Positions 1 to 10,600 of a stretch of 64,000 nucleotides of DNA are shown here, one piece after another (position 1 is the first letter of the stretch; every line of letters begins with the position of its first letter). The position numbers were made by a program, and so were the translations under genes. This DNA is from Ruminococcus sp. 210702-SL.1.03. GTDB lineage: Bacteria; Bacillota; Clostridia; Oscillospirales; Ruminococcaceae. The DNA is taken from NCBI RefSeq assembly GCF_020559915.1, contig NZ_JAJCLZ010000009.1:1-64000 (forward strand), read 5' to 3'. The notes beneath the pieces were generated by a model that was given only the letters and a program-made list of their open reading frames with translations, did no database searches and was not told where the DNA came from.

Positions 1-47
1 TCTTTCTATTTTACTTCTTTGAGGTTGGAGTGTCAAGTTTTATTATA

Positions 48-704
48 CTATATCATCACGCTCTCATTCGACAGGAGTTTTGTGCGAACAAGGTAGCCCA
101 TATCAATGAGTTTGTTCACAGCGTTATGCACGGCAGTCTTGCCCTCTTTGCAGATAGCTTTCAGTCCTGACATAGAGAAATTCCAGCTATTCGGCAGAGA
201 AAGAACTTTCAGCATAAAGCCGATCAGTTTGTTTCTGATCTTATTGGTTCTGAGGAGCTTTGCACTGATAATAGTGAAATTGCTGTCCTTCTTCACACGG
301 TTCAGGGTAGCGTTATCTGCTGTAAATGTCTCCATTTCAATGTCATACTTCGGGATAGAATCGTCCAGTTCCGAGTATTCATAGAAGTCATAGAGATAGC
401 TGATCCTGCCCGTAGGAGACTCGTTTGGCATCAGCAAGGTCTTTTTGACATATCCCCACTGTTCCAGTTCAGCAAGTTGAGACTTGATCGCTGTTTCACC
501 GTCCTCACAGATAGCCACAAGTCCGGCAATCGTGAAATTCCATGTAGGTGGTAGGTCATTGATCTTGCCGAGCAGACCTATCGAATCGCAGCCGATATTT
601 GTTGACCGCACGAAGCAATTGCTCAGAACGGCATAACCGCCTGACCTATGTACTCGGCAGATCGTATCTGGTATTGTCTTTTTTGCTTTTGTTTTCTTGT
701 CCAT
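48..704 (-). CDS. Tandem winged-helix-like DNA-binding protein
   Basis: A protein of 218 aa with two copies of the same module. Each copy has the pattern 'lppsWNFsisGLkaICkeGktAv...L..lGYl..t', once near residues 50-95 and once near the C-terminus. This is the helix-turn-helix style of accessory proteins found on Clostridia plasmids and conjugative elements. The function is inferred as DNA binding; no enzyme motif is visible. The ATG at 704 is preferred over the GTG at 713 because the AGAGGTGAG ribosome site lies about 5 bases before the ATG and overlaps the GTG. It follows the 94-aa gene by 15 bases, so the two are one operon reading left. The family is not named with certainty. Confidence 0.6.
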   Translation of the reverse strand: MDKKTKAKKTIPDTICRVHRSGGYAVLSNCFVRSTNIGCDSIGLLGKINDLPPTWNFTIAGLVAICEDGETAIKSQLAELEQWGYVKKTLLMPNESPTGRISYLYDFYEYSELDDSIPKYDIEMETFTADNATLNRVKKDSNFTIISAKLLRTNKIRNKLIGFMLKVLSLPNSWNFSMSGLKAICKEGKTAVHNAVNKLIDMGYLVRTKLLSNESVMI

Positions 705-719
705 TTCTCTCACCTCTGC

Positions 720-1004
720 TTACGCTCCGTACACAAATTCCATGTTGGATATTCGCAGCTTGTTGACCGCATAGACATGACCATACGGCTTCTGCACTAC
801 AAGGAGGAAACCTCTCTTGCAAAGCTCATACACAGCGGTACGAAGCTCATCGAAGGTGAACTGTGAAAGCTCACTGTAACGGCGAAGCTCATCGACCGTA
901 ACGTAGTCAAAGTCTGAATGGTTGAGCATTGCCGTCAGCAGTTCATTACAGGCTTTAGCTTCAAAGTTGTAATTGAGCAGACTGATTTCAGTAGGGTTCG
1001 GCAT
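720..1004 (-). CDS. Small winged-helix-like protein of the same operon
   Basis: A protein of 94 aa with an excellent AAGGAGG ribosome site before its ATG. The middle (VDELRRYSELSQFTFDELRTA) and the following 'LCKRGFLLVVQKPYGHVYAVN' read as a helix-turn-helix followed by a beta wing. I do not recognise a named family. It is the first gene of a two-gene leftward operon with the tandem winged-helix gene, and an intrinsic-terminator-like hairpin lies just upstream in its leader. Probable role: transcriptional or replication accessory protein of a mobile element (inference). Confidence 0.55.
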   Translation of the reverse strand: MPNPTEISLLNYNFEAKACNELLTAMLNHSDFDYVTVDELRRYSELSQFTFDELRTAVYELCKRGFLLVVQKPYGHVYAVNKLRISNMEFVYGA

Positions 1005-1037
1005 AGAAAGACCTCCTTGACATAGTTCATCTGAAAT

Positions 1038-1085
1038 AAAAAAAGCTCCTCAGCGACCTGTTTTCATACAGGCTCAGTGAGAAGC
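1038..1085 (-). terminator. Terminator-like hairpin upstream of the HTH operon
   Basis: Read on the minus strand, arms 1085-1069 and 1060-1045 form an imperfect 16-bp stem with an 8-base loop, followed directly by seven T residues (A-run 1038-1044). It lies 34 bases before the start of the 94-aa gene. It either ends a leftward transcript from further right or acts as an attenuator in the operon leader. Confidence 0.55.
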
Positions 1086-1115
1086 GATGTGCAATATTCA
1101 ATTTTTAGGCATAAA

Positions 1116-1157
1116 AATAGCGGACAGCGCTTCTGTTATGAAACACCGTCCGCTATT
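1116..1157. repeat. Perfect 10-bp inverted repeat
   Basis: AATAGCGGAC at 1116-1125 and its exact complement GTCCGCTATT at 1148-1157, separated by 22 bases. It could be an RNA hairpin in the leader of the leftward operon or a protein-binding site. No T-run follows it on either strand. Confidence 0.5.
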
Positions 1158-1188
1158 GTCCATTATTCAGTTTGCTTTGTCAACAGAC

Positions 1189-1336
1189 TTTCTACCGTTT
1201 TAGGGTTGTTTTCGGCTTCTACCAAGTTTCTACCAACTTTTTTACCGTTGGCTTTCTACCAAATTTCTACCAAAAATCTTCAAAATGCTTGATTTTTCAG
1301 AACAGCGCTGTTTCGCTGTTTTTGAGCTTTCTACCA
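1189..1336. repeat. Iteron-like TTTCTACC direct repeats
   Basis: Six copies of TTCTACC, mostly preceded by T and followed by AA, occur in the same orientation at about 1189, 1216, 1226, 1252, 1263 and 1328, plus a degenerate TTTTACCGTT at 1240. On the other strand they read GGTAGAAA. Several are spaced about 10-12 bases apart. Neither strand has a convincing gene here. Such arrays are typical of replication iterons or recombinase/relaxase binding sites; which of these applies is not known. Confidence 0.55.
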
Positions 1337-1371
1337 TTAAAAAGCCCCATGGAATCGGATTTTTTTGTGTG

Positions 1372-1401
1372 ACTCAGTGTGACTCGGTGGTACTCAGTGT
1401 G
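1372..1401. repeat. Three tandem 10-bp repeats
   Basis: Three abutting 10-mers: ACTCAGTGTG at 1372, ACTCGGTGGT at 1382 and ACTCAGTGTG at 1392. They sit just after the TTTCTACC array, in the non-coding stretch between the divergent HTH operon and the surface operon. Confidence 0.6.
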
Positions 1402-1439
1402 AAATTGGTTTGATAATACCATATAATAAACATAAAGTC

Positions 1440-1490
1440 AAACTTTTCGGCTTATAGTTTCAGCCTATTCTAAACGCACCGAAAAAGTTT
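1440..1490. repeat. Inverted repeat in intergenic region
   Basis: AAACTTTTCGG at 1440-1450 pairs with CCGAAAAAGTTT at 1479-1490 with one extra base, loop about 28. No gene is visible in 1402-1582; apart from this repeat nothing else stands out. Confidence 0.4.
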
Positions 1491-1582
1491 CTTGCTGTTG
1501 CCGGCGGCGGCAGATGATTATCGCGGCCAAACATTTTTTGATAAAATTTCTTTTTTTATTTGTCATATTAACATCTTAGTGC

Positions 1583-1611
1583 TTGATTTTTTTTCTACTT
1601 TATTTTATAAT
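1583..1611 (+). promoter_or_regulatory. Sigma-A promoter of the surface operon
   Basis: TTGATT (1583-1588), 17-base spacer, TATAAT (1606-1611). The predicted start of transcription is near 1618, only a few bases before the first GTG of the downstream frame. Confidence 0.65.
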
Positions 1612-1624
1612 ACATAATGTATAA

Positions 1625-2653
1625 GTGTATGCATTCGGCGAGGTGGAAATTATTGCGAAAATTAGAAATGCAGAGGGGCATATCTCAAATATTGACGCTA
1701 ATAAAAACAAACGCAGAACTGCTTTTATAAAATTTGCATCTTCTGCCGTGCTGCTGTGCTTGATTATTTTTGTCTATACATTTGCATGGTTCACTATGAA
1801 TAAGAACGCTGACGTTGCGGGCGGCGATATGAAGTCGGCATCACTGCCTTTTGAACTAAAAACTGAGGGCACGGAGGGCTTTTTAGACAGCTGCCTCGAC
1901 TCATCATATAAAAGGCTTGATTCTGACAGCGTCGTGCTTACTACTGCCGATGGGCAGAGCATACAGTGGCTTGTGACTAAGGACAATAATGCGAATAACT
2001 ATAAAGACAGCGATACTAATGAAGATGATACAGGTATCCACCCGGGAAGCCATGGCGTTCTCCGCTTTTGGATAGTTCCGAAAGAACAGCAGACTATAAA
2101 AGTCAACTATAATTTGAAGATCACACCATATAAAAAACAGTACCCTACTACTACAGACGGAAAAACTGATTATGATGCAAAGCCGTCGCCGGTCGCACTT
2201 GGCGAGAGCGATAAAACGCTGGCGGCCTACGTTGACAGCCACATACTTTTTTTCAGGCATCATGACGGTAAATATTATTCCGATATGTTAGATGATGATC
2301 TTGAAGAAGAGATAAAATTCGCCGAAAATAACGACGGCGAGCTTCAGCCTTGCGAAGTGACCGTTTACTGGGTGTGGCCCGAAACGCTTGGAGAGGCGGT
2401 CTTGGAAAATTCCAGCAAGGGTGTAATATGCCAAACGATAAACGGCACAAACGAGGTGCTTAAAAAGCTTAATAAAGACCCCGGCGGCTTTTTAAAAGGC
2501 TATTATGGCGAAAGCAAACTTACTCAAGATGATATAACAAAGAATTATTCAAGACTTAGTATTCAGTACAATAATGCTGACGAGGACATCGGCGACTATA
2601 TAATGTTTCTCATGGCAGAAATGACAGTCAGCCCGATAAATTCAGTAAACTGA
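1625..2653 (+). CDS. Membrane-anchored surface protein with AWFT motif (SipW/TasA-like signal)
   Basis: Up to 342 aa. A short basic N-terminus is followed by one hydrophobic segment (about residues 36-53) that ends in TFAWFT, the aromatic-F-T motif typical of SipW-processed TasA/camelysin-type exoproteins. The remainder is acidic and extracellular, with an 'IHPGSHGVLRFWI' stretch like the 'l.PGs.gtf.f.v' strand of that family. It is the first of three similar small genes before a giant repeat protein; 25 bases separate it from the next. The start is uncertain: GTG 1625 has no ribosome site, whereas GAGGTGG at 1640-1646 points to an in-frame ATT at 1652. No signal peptidase gene is in the window. 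A minor subunit or assembly role is inference. Confidence 0.6.
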   Translation: MYAFGEVEIIAKIRNAEGHISNIDANKNKRRTAFIKFASSAVLLCLIIFVYTFAWFTMNKNADVAGGDMKSASLPFELKTEGTEGFLDSCLDSSYKRLDSDSVVLTTADGQSIQWLVTKDNNANNYKDSDTNEDDTGIHPGSHGVLRFWIVPKEQQTIKVNYNLKITPYKKQYPTTTDGKTDYDAKPSPVALGESDKTLAAYVDSHILFFRHHDGKYYSDMLDDDLEEEIKFAENNDGELQPCEVTVYWVWPETLGEAVLENSSKGVICQTINGTNEVLKKLNKDPGGFLKGYYGESKLTQDDITKNYSRLSIQYNNADEDIGDYIMFLMAEMTVSPINSVN

Positions 2654-2678
2654 TTCGCATTGGAGGTGCGGCAGCCGA

Positions 2679-3542
2679 GTGGTAAAATTCAAAGAACTAA
2701 TGAAAACGATACAGCTGAAATGGAATGGACTTTCACGCTCAAAGAAGATACAGGCTTCCGCAGCAGCCGTTGTAACACTGGTGCTGGTGATAGGTCTGCC
2801 GGTATTTGCATGGTTCACGAGCGAGCGCAAAACAGCGACGGTAATAAAGATAAACGCCCCGACTACTATCAAGATAGGCGCGGGCAACGAAGAGCCTGTT
2901 GAGATGATAGACCTCTCAAATATAAACGTTGAGGAGCGTCTTGATGACGAAAACAAAACGCGCATAACAGAGGGCACATATGTGTTTTGCGTTACAGGTA
3001 AATATCTTTCAAAATATGATCTTCAAATAGCACGAACGACTAATATAGATTTTGATTACGAGCTGTACCGTGTAGACAGCAAAACATATGAAGACGTTAT
3101 TTCAAAGGGCATAACCGAAAAGCCGACAGTAGGAAGCGGCTATGAGATAGCAGAATATAAGTCTGGGCTTGACGGAAATACTTATTATTATCCGTATCAG
3201 ACATCTAATTCAACTGATGATAAGATGCAGGGCAACGTAACTGTTAAAGGCGGCTTCCTGAACGCTAAGGCTGGCGAAAATAGCCATACCATTGGCAAAG
3301 GCGAAGAAAATATCGGCGGCGGAACAACGTTTCATACGCATAATTATAGCAGCTATGATAAAGTCAACGAATATGCCGAGCCGCTATACTGGCAGGTAAC
3401 AGGACTGCCGGTAACGGGACAAGTCGGTGACGTAGGCTTTGTAGATTACTATGTGCTCAAAATAAAATGGGAAAACAAAAACCTCACTAATAATAAAGAG
3501 ACCGATATGCTTTATATCACCGCAAGAAAGAGCGTAGATTAA
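2679..3542 (+). CDS. Membrane-anchored surface protein with AWFT motif, second of three
   Basis: A protein of 287 aa. A basic N-terminal 25 residues precede a hydrophobic segment of about 20 residues ending VFAWFTSERKT, matching the motif of the upstream gene and of SipW-type signal sequences. The remainder is a secreted, Tyr/Asn/Gly-rich domain without a motif I can name. GTG at 2679 is chosen because GGAGGTG lies about 10 bases upstream. It lies between its two paralogue-like neighbours in a tight operon (25 and 42 bases apart). Function unknown; probably a cell-surface or fibre component (inference). Confidence 0.65.
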   Translation: MVKFKELMKTIQLKWNGLSRSKKIQASAAAVVTLVLVIGLPVFAWFTSERKTATVIKINAPTTIKIGAGNEEPVEMIDLSNINVEERLDDENKTRITEGTYVFCVTGKYLSKYDLQIARTTNIDFDYELYRVDSKTYEDVISKGITEKPTVGSGYEIAEYKSGLDGNTYYYPYQTSNSTDDKMQGNVTVKGGFLNAKAGENSHTIGKGEENIGGGTTFHTHNYSSYDKVNEYAEPLYWQVTGLPVTGQVGDVGFVDYYVLKIKWENKNLTNNKETDMLYITARKSVD

Positions 3543-3584
3543 AACGGCACTGCAATATTTTTAGGAAAGGGGGCGGCTGTTATT

Positions 3585-4607
3585 TTGAATAACGAAATTA
3601 TCGACAGAATAAAAAAGAAACTCAAAATACTGAGAAATTCGTGGATAACCGTATGGCTGATAATAGTCGCCGTACTTTTAAGCGGGGCGGCTACATATGC
3701 GGCGTATATGGGTACTACACATTCTAAAAGAGTTATCTCTCTTTCCGAAAGCGACGAGATGCTTTTTTCGTCACGATATTTGTACGTGAGCGGCTCAGAA
3801 GTGCAGCGTATAGGTTTTGCGGAAAACTCCACAGATCCTGCTGTGACAATTGACGTATGCAATTATGATAAAAAGGGCATGGGCGTATACGGCTCAGATA
3901 TTTATTTCCGCATAACGGCAAAACTTGTGAATTACGATGGTACAGACATCACATCTGAAACAACAAGCGATAAATATAAGCTTGCTTATCTTGACGGAGA
4001 TACTGAAAGTACGCAGTATACACTTAGTCCTATCACAAATACAGAAACTGCTATAAACGGGCCGGAGTCGAATGGCGAGTATAGCGGCTTGTTTAAGCTG
4101 CCTGCCAATACAAAGACTAAGATGAAATTTATTTTGCACTGCGACCCCGATACATTGTCAACGCCGAAGTATGCGGTAGAAATAACTGCAGCGCCTGTCG
4201 GAAAATACGAGGATATAAAGGCGATAAGCGGTAAACTCAGAGCCGTTTCACGAAGCAGCCAAAGCCTTGAATGGAGCGGAGAATTTACCGACAATCTTAT
4301 TACGGGTACAAAGCCGACAGATTTCGACGCCTACAATTACGTTATCAGCGGAGCGGGAAAAGGTACTATTACGCTGACGTATGATAATGCTATATTAGAA
4401 TTGGATAAAAATGATCTTGAAATATTCAGCAAATTGCAGGGATATACTTTCACTAAAAACGACGGCAAAACGATAATTACATTTTCAGTAGATACGACCG
4501 TTGAAAATGCTGTCAGCCGTTATGCTGTGCATTTCTATCAAAAAAACGGCACAGCCCTTGACGAATTCAGCGAGAAATATATTAAAACAGAATTTACGCC
4601 CTCATAA
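3585..4607 (+). CDS. Membrane-anchored surface protein, third of three
   Basis: A protein of 340 aa with a TTG start behind a purine-rich GGAAAGGGGG site. One hydrophobic segment (about residues 20-42) ends ATYAAYMGTTHSKRV, a weaker version of the TYA-F-T motif seen in the two preceding genes. The extracellular part is Thr/Ser/Tyr-rich and looks beta-sandwich-like. It ends 12 bases before the giant repeat protein, so translation may be coupled. Function unknown; co-expression suggests that the three small proteins anchor, assemble or decorate the giant protein (inference). Confidence 0.6.
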   Translation: MNNEIIDRIKKKLKILRNSWITVWLIIVAVLLSGAATYAAYMGTTHSKRVISLSESDEMLFSSRYLYVSGSEVQRIGFAENSTDPAVTIDVCNYDKKGMGVYGSDIYFRITAKLVNYDGTDITSETTSDKYKLAYLDGDTESTQYTLSPITNTETAINGPESNGEYSGLFKLPANTKTKMKFILHCDPDTLSTPKYAVEITAAPVGKYEDIKAISGKLRAVSRSSQSLEWSGEFTDNLITGTKPTDFDAYNYVISGAGKGTITLTYDNAILELDKNDLEIFSKLQGYTFTKNDGKTIITFSVDTTVENAVSRYAVHFYQKNGTALDEFSEKYIKTEFTPS

Positions 4608-4619
4608 GGAGAAAAACAG

Positions 4620-7600
4620 ATGGAGCATAAAATGCTTAAAAGGAAAGGAAAAAATACTCAGCCTGAAAGCAGTTTCAGAAGAGAACATAAAGGCTTGCTG
4701 CGCCGTATTTTTGCTTTTGTGATAGCGGCGGCGGTCATGACTACCGGTATGCCAATGCAGCAGATAGCGGATAATATGCCCGATCTTGACATTATAAGCA
4801 AGATAAGCGGTCTTATTCCGGACGCAGCTATGAAAGCGGCAGCGGCAGAGCCTCAATACAGAGAGTACGCAAAAGAAGTAAGTATAGCTAGCGGTCAAGA
4901 TCTGGAAGCTTATGTAAACGGAACATTAGAGGACAGCGGCGAGCTTGTCGGCTATAATGAAAAGGATACGCTCACCATAACATTAAACGAAAGCGCTTGT
5001 AATTTAAAAAATTTTGTCGGCATAGGTACGGCTGACCACCCCTTTGCGGGCAAGGTCACCATCGTTTTGGCGACTGAAAGTAACCCTTATGGCGTTTTTA
5101 CCGGATTGACGTGGGAAAACTCTTCACTTTTCAACTATGTCACAACTGACGCTGTTGTAACAAACCAAAATAGTAGTGATAAAGATAAACCTGTTTACTT
5201 AAAAGCCGGCGGAACAGGCACTGAGCCGCTTTTTGCAAAGCACGTTGTAAAAGGCGAGAAAACCCAGACTTGGCATATCGTCGTAGACGCGTCCGCCCGA
5301 TACGGCGGCGTTATCGGCGATCTTGGCGATGGCGCTAAAGCTGATATTCATGTGGGATACCTAAATAATGCAGACGTTGTCGGCGGAGATACCGCAGGCG
5401 GCATATGCGGCACTATGGGTGAAAATTCGGCGTTGAATCTTTGGCTTGATAAAACAATCAAAGACACAAGTGGTAAAGGCGCAACAAGCAAGTCTTTAGG
5501 CAGTGTTTCAGCAAATAAATTTGCGGGCGGCGTTATCGGGCAGATGAACACAGGGGCTGTTCTGACGATAAATGAAATGCCTAAAATAACCGATGAACGG
5601 ATGATAACGGCAGCGGACAAAAACAAGGGAAAAGCCGCAGGCGGTCTTGTTGGCAAGGCGAACGGCGCAAAGATCGCGTTTGCTAATGGCGTATCATATA
5701 CAAACAGCGGAACGCTTAATGCCACAGTTACGGGTGCTCCGTCGGAGAGCGGTGCGGGCGGAGTTTTCGGTGTTTACTCTGCCGCCGAGGGCGCTGAATT
5801 CGACATTGATCTGAGCGATTATAATCTTACTGGGGCGATAAACGTATCCGCTAATGCGGGCGGCGGATTTGCAGGAAGATTTGAATTAAAAGGAAATGAC
5901 ACCGAAAGTAGTGCGGCAAAAATTACAATATACAATGAAACAGCAAAAGATGCAAATAGTGATGTTGACTTTAAAGTTAAATCTAACAAGGGTACTGTCG
6001 GAGGAATTATCGGAAAAATTCTGAATGTAAATGGTAATCTTAAAAATACTTTCACTATTAAAAACGTCAAGACAGAGTTAACTCTTAACGGCGACAATTC
6101 CCAGAACGGCGGCGGAATTGTCGGCGACTTAGGCTGGTATAAAGAAAGCAAAGGCAGAACCTATCTTAAAATCGACGGAACGAACAAAATTATTGTAAAC
6201 GAAACTGAAGCAAAAGGCAACTCCGGCGGTATCGCTTATTCTGTTTATTCTAGCTTTCTGGATATTTGCGGTGAAAACACCATTTCCGGAAATGTAGAAT
6301 CTGGCGTTGTGGATAAAGTAGTCGATTACGGCAACTACGGCAGCGTTGTTCGCTTTTCGGGCAAAACGGATTTAAGCGGATTAACAGGTGTGACAAATGC
6401 CCTTCTTGTAAACTTGCAGACCGACGGCGGCAAAGACGATGGTCTGATATATGCTTTGGGAAGCGGCTCAAACTATGACTCTGCTACAAAAAAAGGCTGG
6501 ACTTATATAAGACCTAAGGAAGAAACCAAAAAAGTAGAAGATGTTTCTCCGTGGGGACAGGTCATAAGGCTTATAGGCGACAAAACGATTGAAGAAGCGG
6601 GCGTTGTATCATATGATACAACTGCACATACAGTTACGCTGAAAGGTCTTACTGCCGAAAATAACGAATATAAAATTGCAAATACTGTTGATTTTATGAA
6701 GCTGGCACTTTGTATACAGCATAATACTGCAACAAAGTCGGGTGCATTTACTACTAGCGGCTGTGAAACTTCAGCAAGTATCTTGAAAAAGAATATCACG
6801 CTTACGGGCGATGTTGATCTGAGAGGTACAGGTCTGCGCGGTCTTACCCGTGATGACGGCGGAAACACTGATTTTACCCGTACTCTTGACGGCGGAAACC
6901 ATAAGATAACTTTGGCGATAGGCGAGGCTTACGGATACAGGGGTGCCGATGAAGCCAAAAATGAAGCAGGAAAAGACAATGGCAACACCGGCGCAGTATA
7001 CGACCACAAATATCAGGGGCTTTTTGCCGAAATTTCCAAAGCGACTATTAAAGATCTAACTCTTGACGGCAGTATCTGTATCGACGCAAACGCTGACGAT
7101 ATTTACTGCGGCGCGGCTGCTGCGCAGTTTAGCGGAAATACAACAGCGGAAAATGTGAAGTCAAATGTCAAGATAATAATGAGAAAAGATGCGCACAGAA
7201 TAGACGTAGGTACAATTTTCGGAGTGGACAGTGATACTGCGAATGTTACCTTAAATAACTGCACATCTAACTTTAAAATGACGCTTGCTGGCAATGCAAA
7301 CAGCTCATATAATGGCGTTTCGGCAGGCACTATCGGTCATGTGAAAAACTCCGGCTCAAATGTTACAGTAAACGGCATTACCGTAAGCGGAGAGATGAAA
7401 AACTCGATAAACTTAAAAAAAGACGGCAAAAAAGAATACCATTTCTACGGCTACGGCGGACTTATCGGCGTTGTTGAACATCAAACTACCAAACACGAGA
7501 TCAAATTGAATAATGTCAAGGTCAGCAATTTTAGCATTACAGATAGCTCAGACAACAACGGCACAGGCGGTCTGCTTGGCGGTTCTTGGAACAACGTGAA

Positions 7601-10600
7601 CGTCACGATCGGCGAAAATTCTTCTCACGATAAGGGCGTTACGGTTGACGGCTCTAAGATCACTGTCGAAAATTCAGCTTCAAAAACAATAGGCGGACTT
7701 GTTACAAGCTCCTATGGCTACTGGCAGGTAAATTCTTTAAAATATACCAGTTCAAGCATTACAGACTCGAGCAGTTCAGTTGTCGGTCTTATAGTTGGCA
7801 AGGGCTATGAAGACAGAACGTTGCCAAATACTACAGAAACAAATAATACGGAAATAAACAACGCAGTTGAACCAAAGCGCCTTTATCTTGAGATAACTGA
7901 CCCCAGCGCTTATGACTGCGCGGGCATGACCTATACAGGCACTGCCGGCACTTATGATGAGATAGTCGGCAGGACTATGAAGGGCGACGACATAGGAGCT
8001 TCCGGCGAGGGCTTTGTTTCTATCCGTACAAGCGGCAATAAACTTAATATGGATAGCAGCAATTCCAACGAGTATAAGCCGAAAACTGATCTCGGAAAGA
8101 CACAGCCGAATCAGTACACACGCTACTATTATAACCTTGACTATCTGCGTGAAAAGGCTTCACAGACGGGCGGAGAAAAGGCAACTCTTTGGAGCGCTTA
8201 TACCTATGCGGCAAAGAATATCCGCAATGATTATTTCGGTAAGTATAGCACATTTCCGACAGAAGAAACAGTTATAGATCTTACAGGGCTTTCCTACTAC
8301 CCCGTTGATGTTTCTAATACCATAGCGCGCAACAGAGTCACCTTCAAATTATACAATAAGGAAATACAGAATGCGCACGGAACGAAATATTCTACACGGG
8401 CTTACAGCCAGCACTATCTTATGCAGTGTGGTCTGTTTAGAAATGTCACAAAAAATATAACGCTTACAAACTGCACTATCTCCGGAACGGCGGCGGCATA
8501 CCGCAACAGCCTTGCTTCGGCGGCGGAAAAACTCAACGTGCAGGGTTCGGGCGCATTGATCTGCGGCAATTTGGAAGGTTCTTCAACTCAAAAGGCGAGC
8601 TTTACAATATCCGGACTTGCTCTTGATGGTCTTACTATCAAGAACCTCAATGAAGCTGACTACAATACTGCAAATATGGCGCTCTTGGTACGCAATATCG
8701 GCAGCTATACTGAAACAAAGATCAGCGGAGTTTCAACAAGCGGCTATGCTGATAACGAAAAAGCAGCAAGTGCGCTGATAGGCACGGCAGGCAGCGACAA
8801 AGTATTGCAGATGACTATACAGTTCAGCGATATGCGCCTTGACGGCAGAAAAACGACTAGTGATGTCAATGCGGCTGCACAGACGGCTTTTGAAAAAAGT
8901 TATAAAACCAAAAGTTCTATATTCACTAAGGCTACGCTGATACATACATTGCAGTACACTTCTGAGGGCGGTTCTTCTGCGATATACAACTATAACTATG
9001 ATGAAGACTGGGCTGCTGACGGCAGCGCAAAGCATAACGTTACCTACGGAAAAGAGATATCTCACTCAGCGGAGTTTGCTCCCGACGCAGGGGATAACGA
9101 CCAAAGACGTTATTTGGATAAGCACGCCGCTGATGATACGAACCACTTTACTTCACCGGAAAGTGCTAATGCAAAGGCAACTGCGGCTACTTCTTCAACT
9201 TCCGGTGTTAAGGGCGGTTTTGATTTCTCAAGTTTCCTGCCTTATGTAGCAACCGAATACGGTGGTTCAGTAACTAATGCTCACGAAATAGCTGTAAACC
9301 ACGTCAGCAAGGAAATGGGCAAGGGCTGCGGCACATACAACGACCCATTTATCATAGACGACGGCACAACGCTTTCAATGGTAGCAGAAATTCTCAGCAG
9401 CGGCAACGTCAGCAAAGGCTTTTCGATGTATATAGATAACGATTATCTTAATGCTGCAACTAAAGACAAAAACTTTGAAAAGTGGGATTCCGACAAAGCC
9501 GGCGGCAAAGGTCATACACGAATCGAATATAATGGCTCAGAATTCGTTGCTGTGAAAAAATCAGGCGATGAATGGGTAGAGGATACCAGCAAAAGCATAA
9601 ACATAACAAAAGCAGATGTTTGTTCATACCTTGCGGGGGCGTATTACCTTGTTGAGGGCAATGCTGAGAATGGTGGTACTATAACCCTGTCTGAAAAATT
9701 TGCAGGACTTGGACAAGCAGGCTCAGATTACGCATTCAGAGGAGTTGTTGTGGGAAAAGATTATAATGGCAATAAAATGGTCATTGAAAACCCCTCTGAT
9801 AAGCCTTTTGTATCTGTTTCAAACGGCTGTGTTGTGAAAGATCTGGATATAAAAGTAACGGCGAAAACTATCACTTTAACAAACGATAAAAATGGTGCAG
9901 ATGGTCAGCTGACTTACGATAACGGTACGCCCGTATACGGCGCAGTAATTGGAAGAATACTGGGCGGCGACAATATTATTGACGATGTTTCCGTTTCATT
10001 TTCCAATACAAAAATACAGCTGAAAACTTCTAAGAACAACAACGACTATTATAAGAACACCACAGTTATACCCGTAGGCGGATATGTCGGTGCGGTTGTA
10101 AACGGCGGACTTGTGTTCAGAAATATGGGCAGTGAGAAGATCTCGCCGCTCGGCAAAAATAATTTTGAGGTTTACAAGAATACAAGCAAACAAAATGTTG
10201 ACGTACTGAATAACTATCTCTATGTAAATCAGATAGTCGGCAGAGTTGTAAACGCCTACTGCTTTAATGAAGCTGGCAGTTACAGTATAGCAAGCACCAT
10301 TCTTGATAACAGCGATAAGAATTATCCTATCCCTGACCTGAACCCTGATTCTGACAGCAAGATAAGCTTCAAGCAGGAAAATGGCAAAGATGTCAAAACA
10401 ATGGTCGTTCCCGACTCTCAGTCGCTTTTCATTCTGTCTGAGATAACGCAGTCGATGTGCGGCAACGCTGGAACTGACGGCAGCTATACTGTGAAAAAGT
10501 CATACGGCGGGGAGAATAAGACCACGCACCTTGCAAAATATTCGGCGGTGGGTACAGATGATACAACACAGCCTAGTGATTTCACGCTTGCGAAAGAGGA

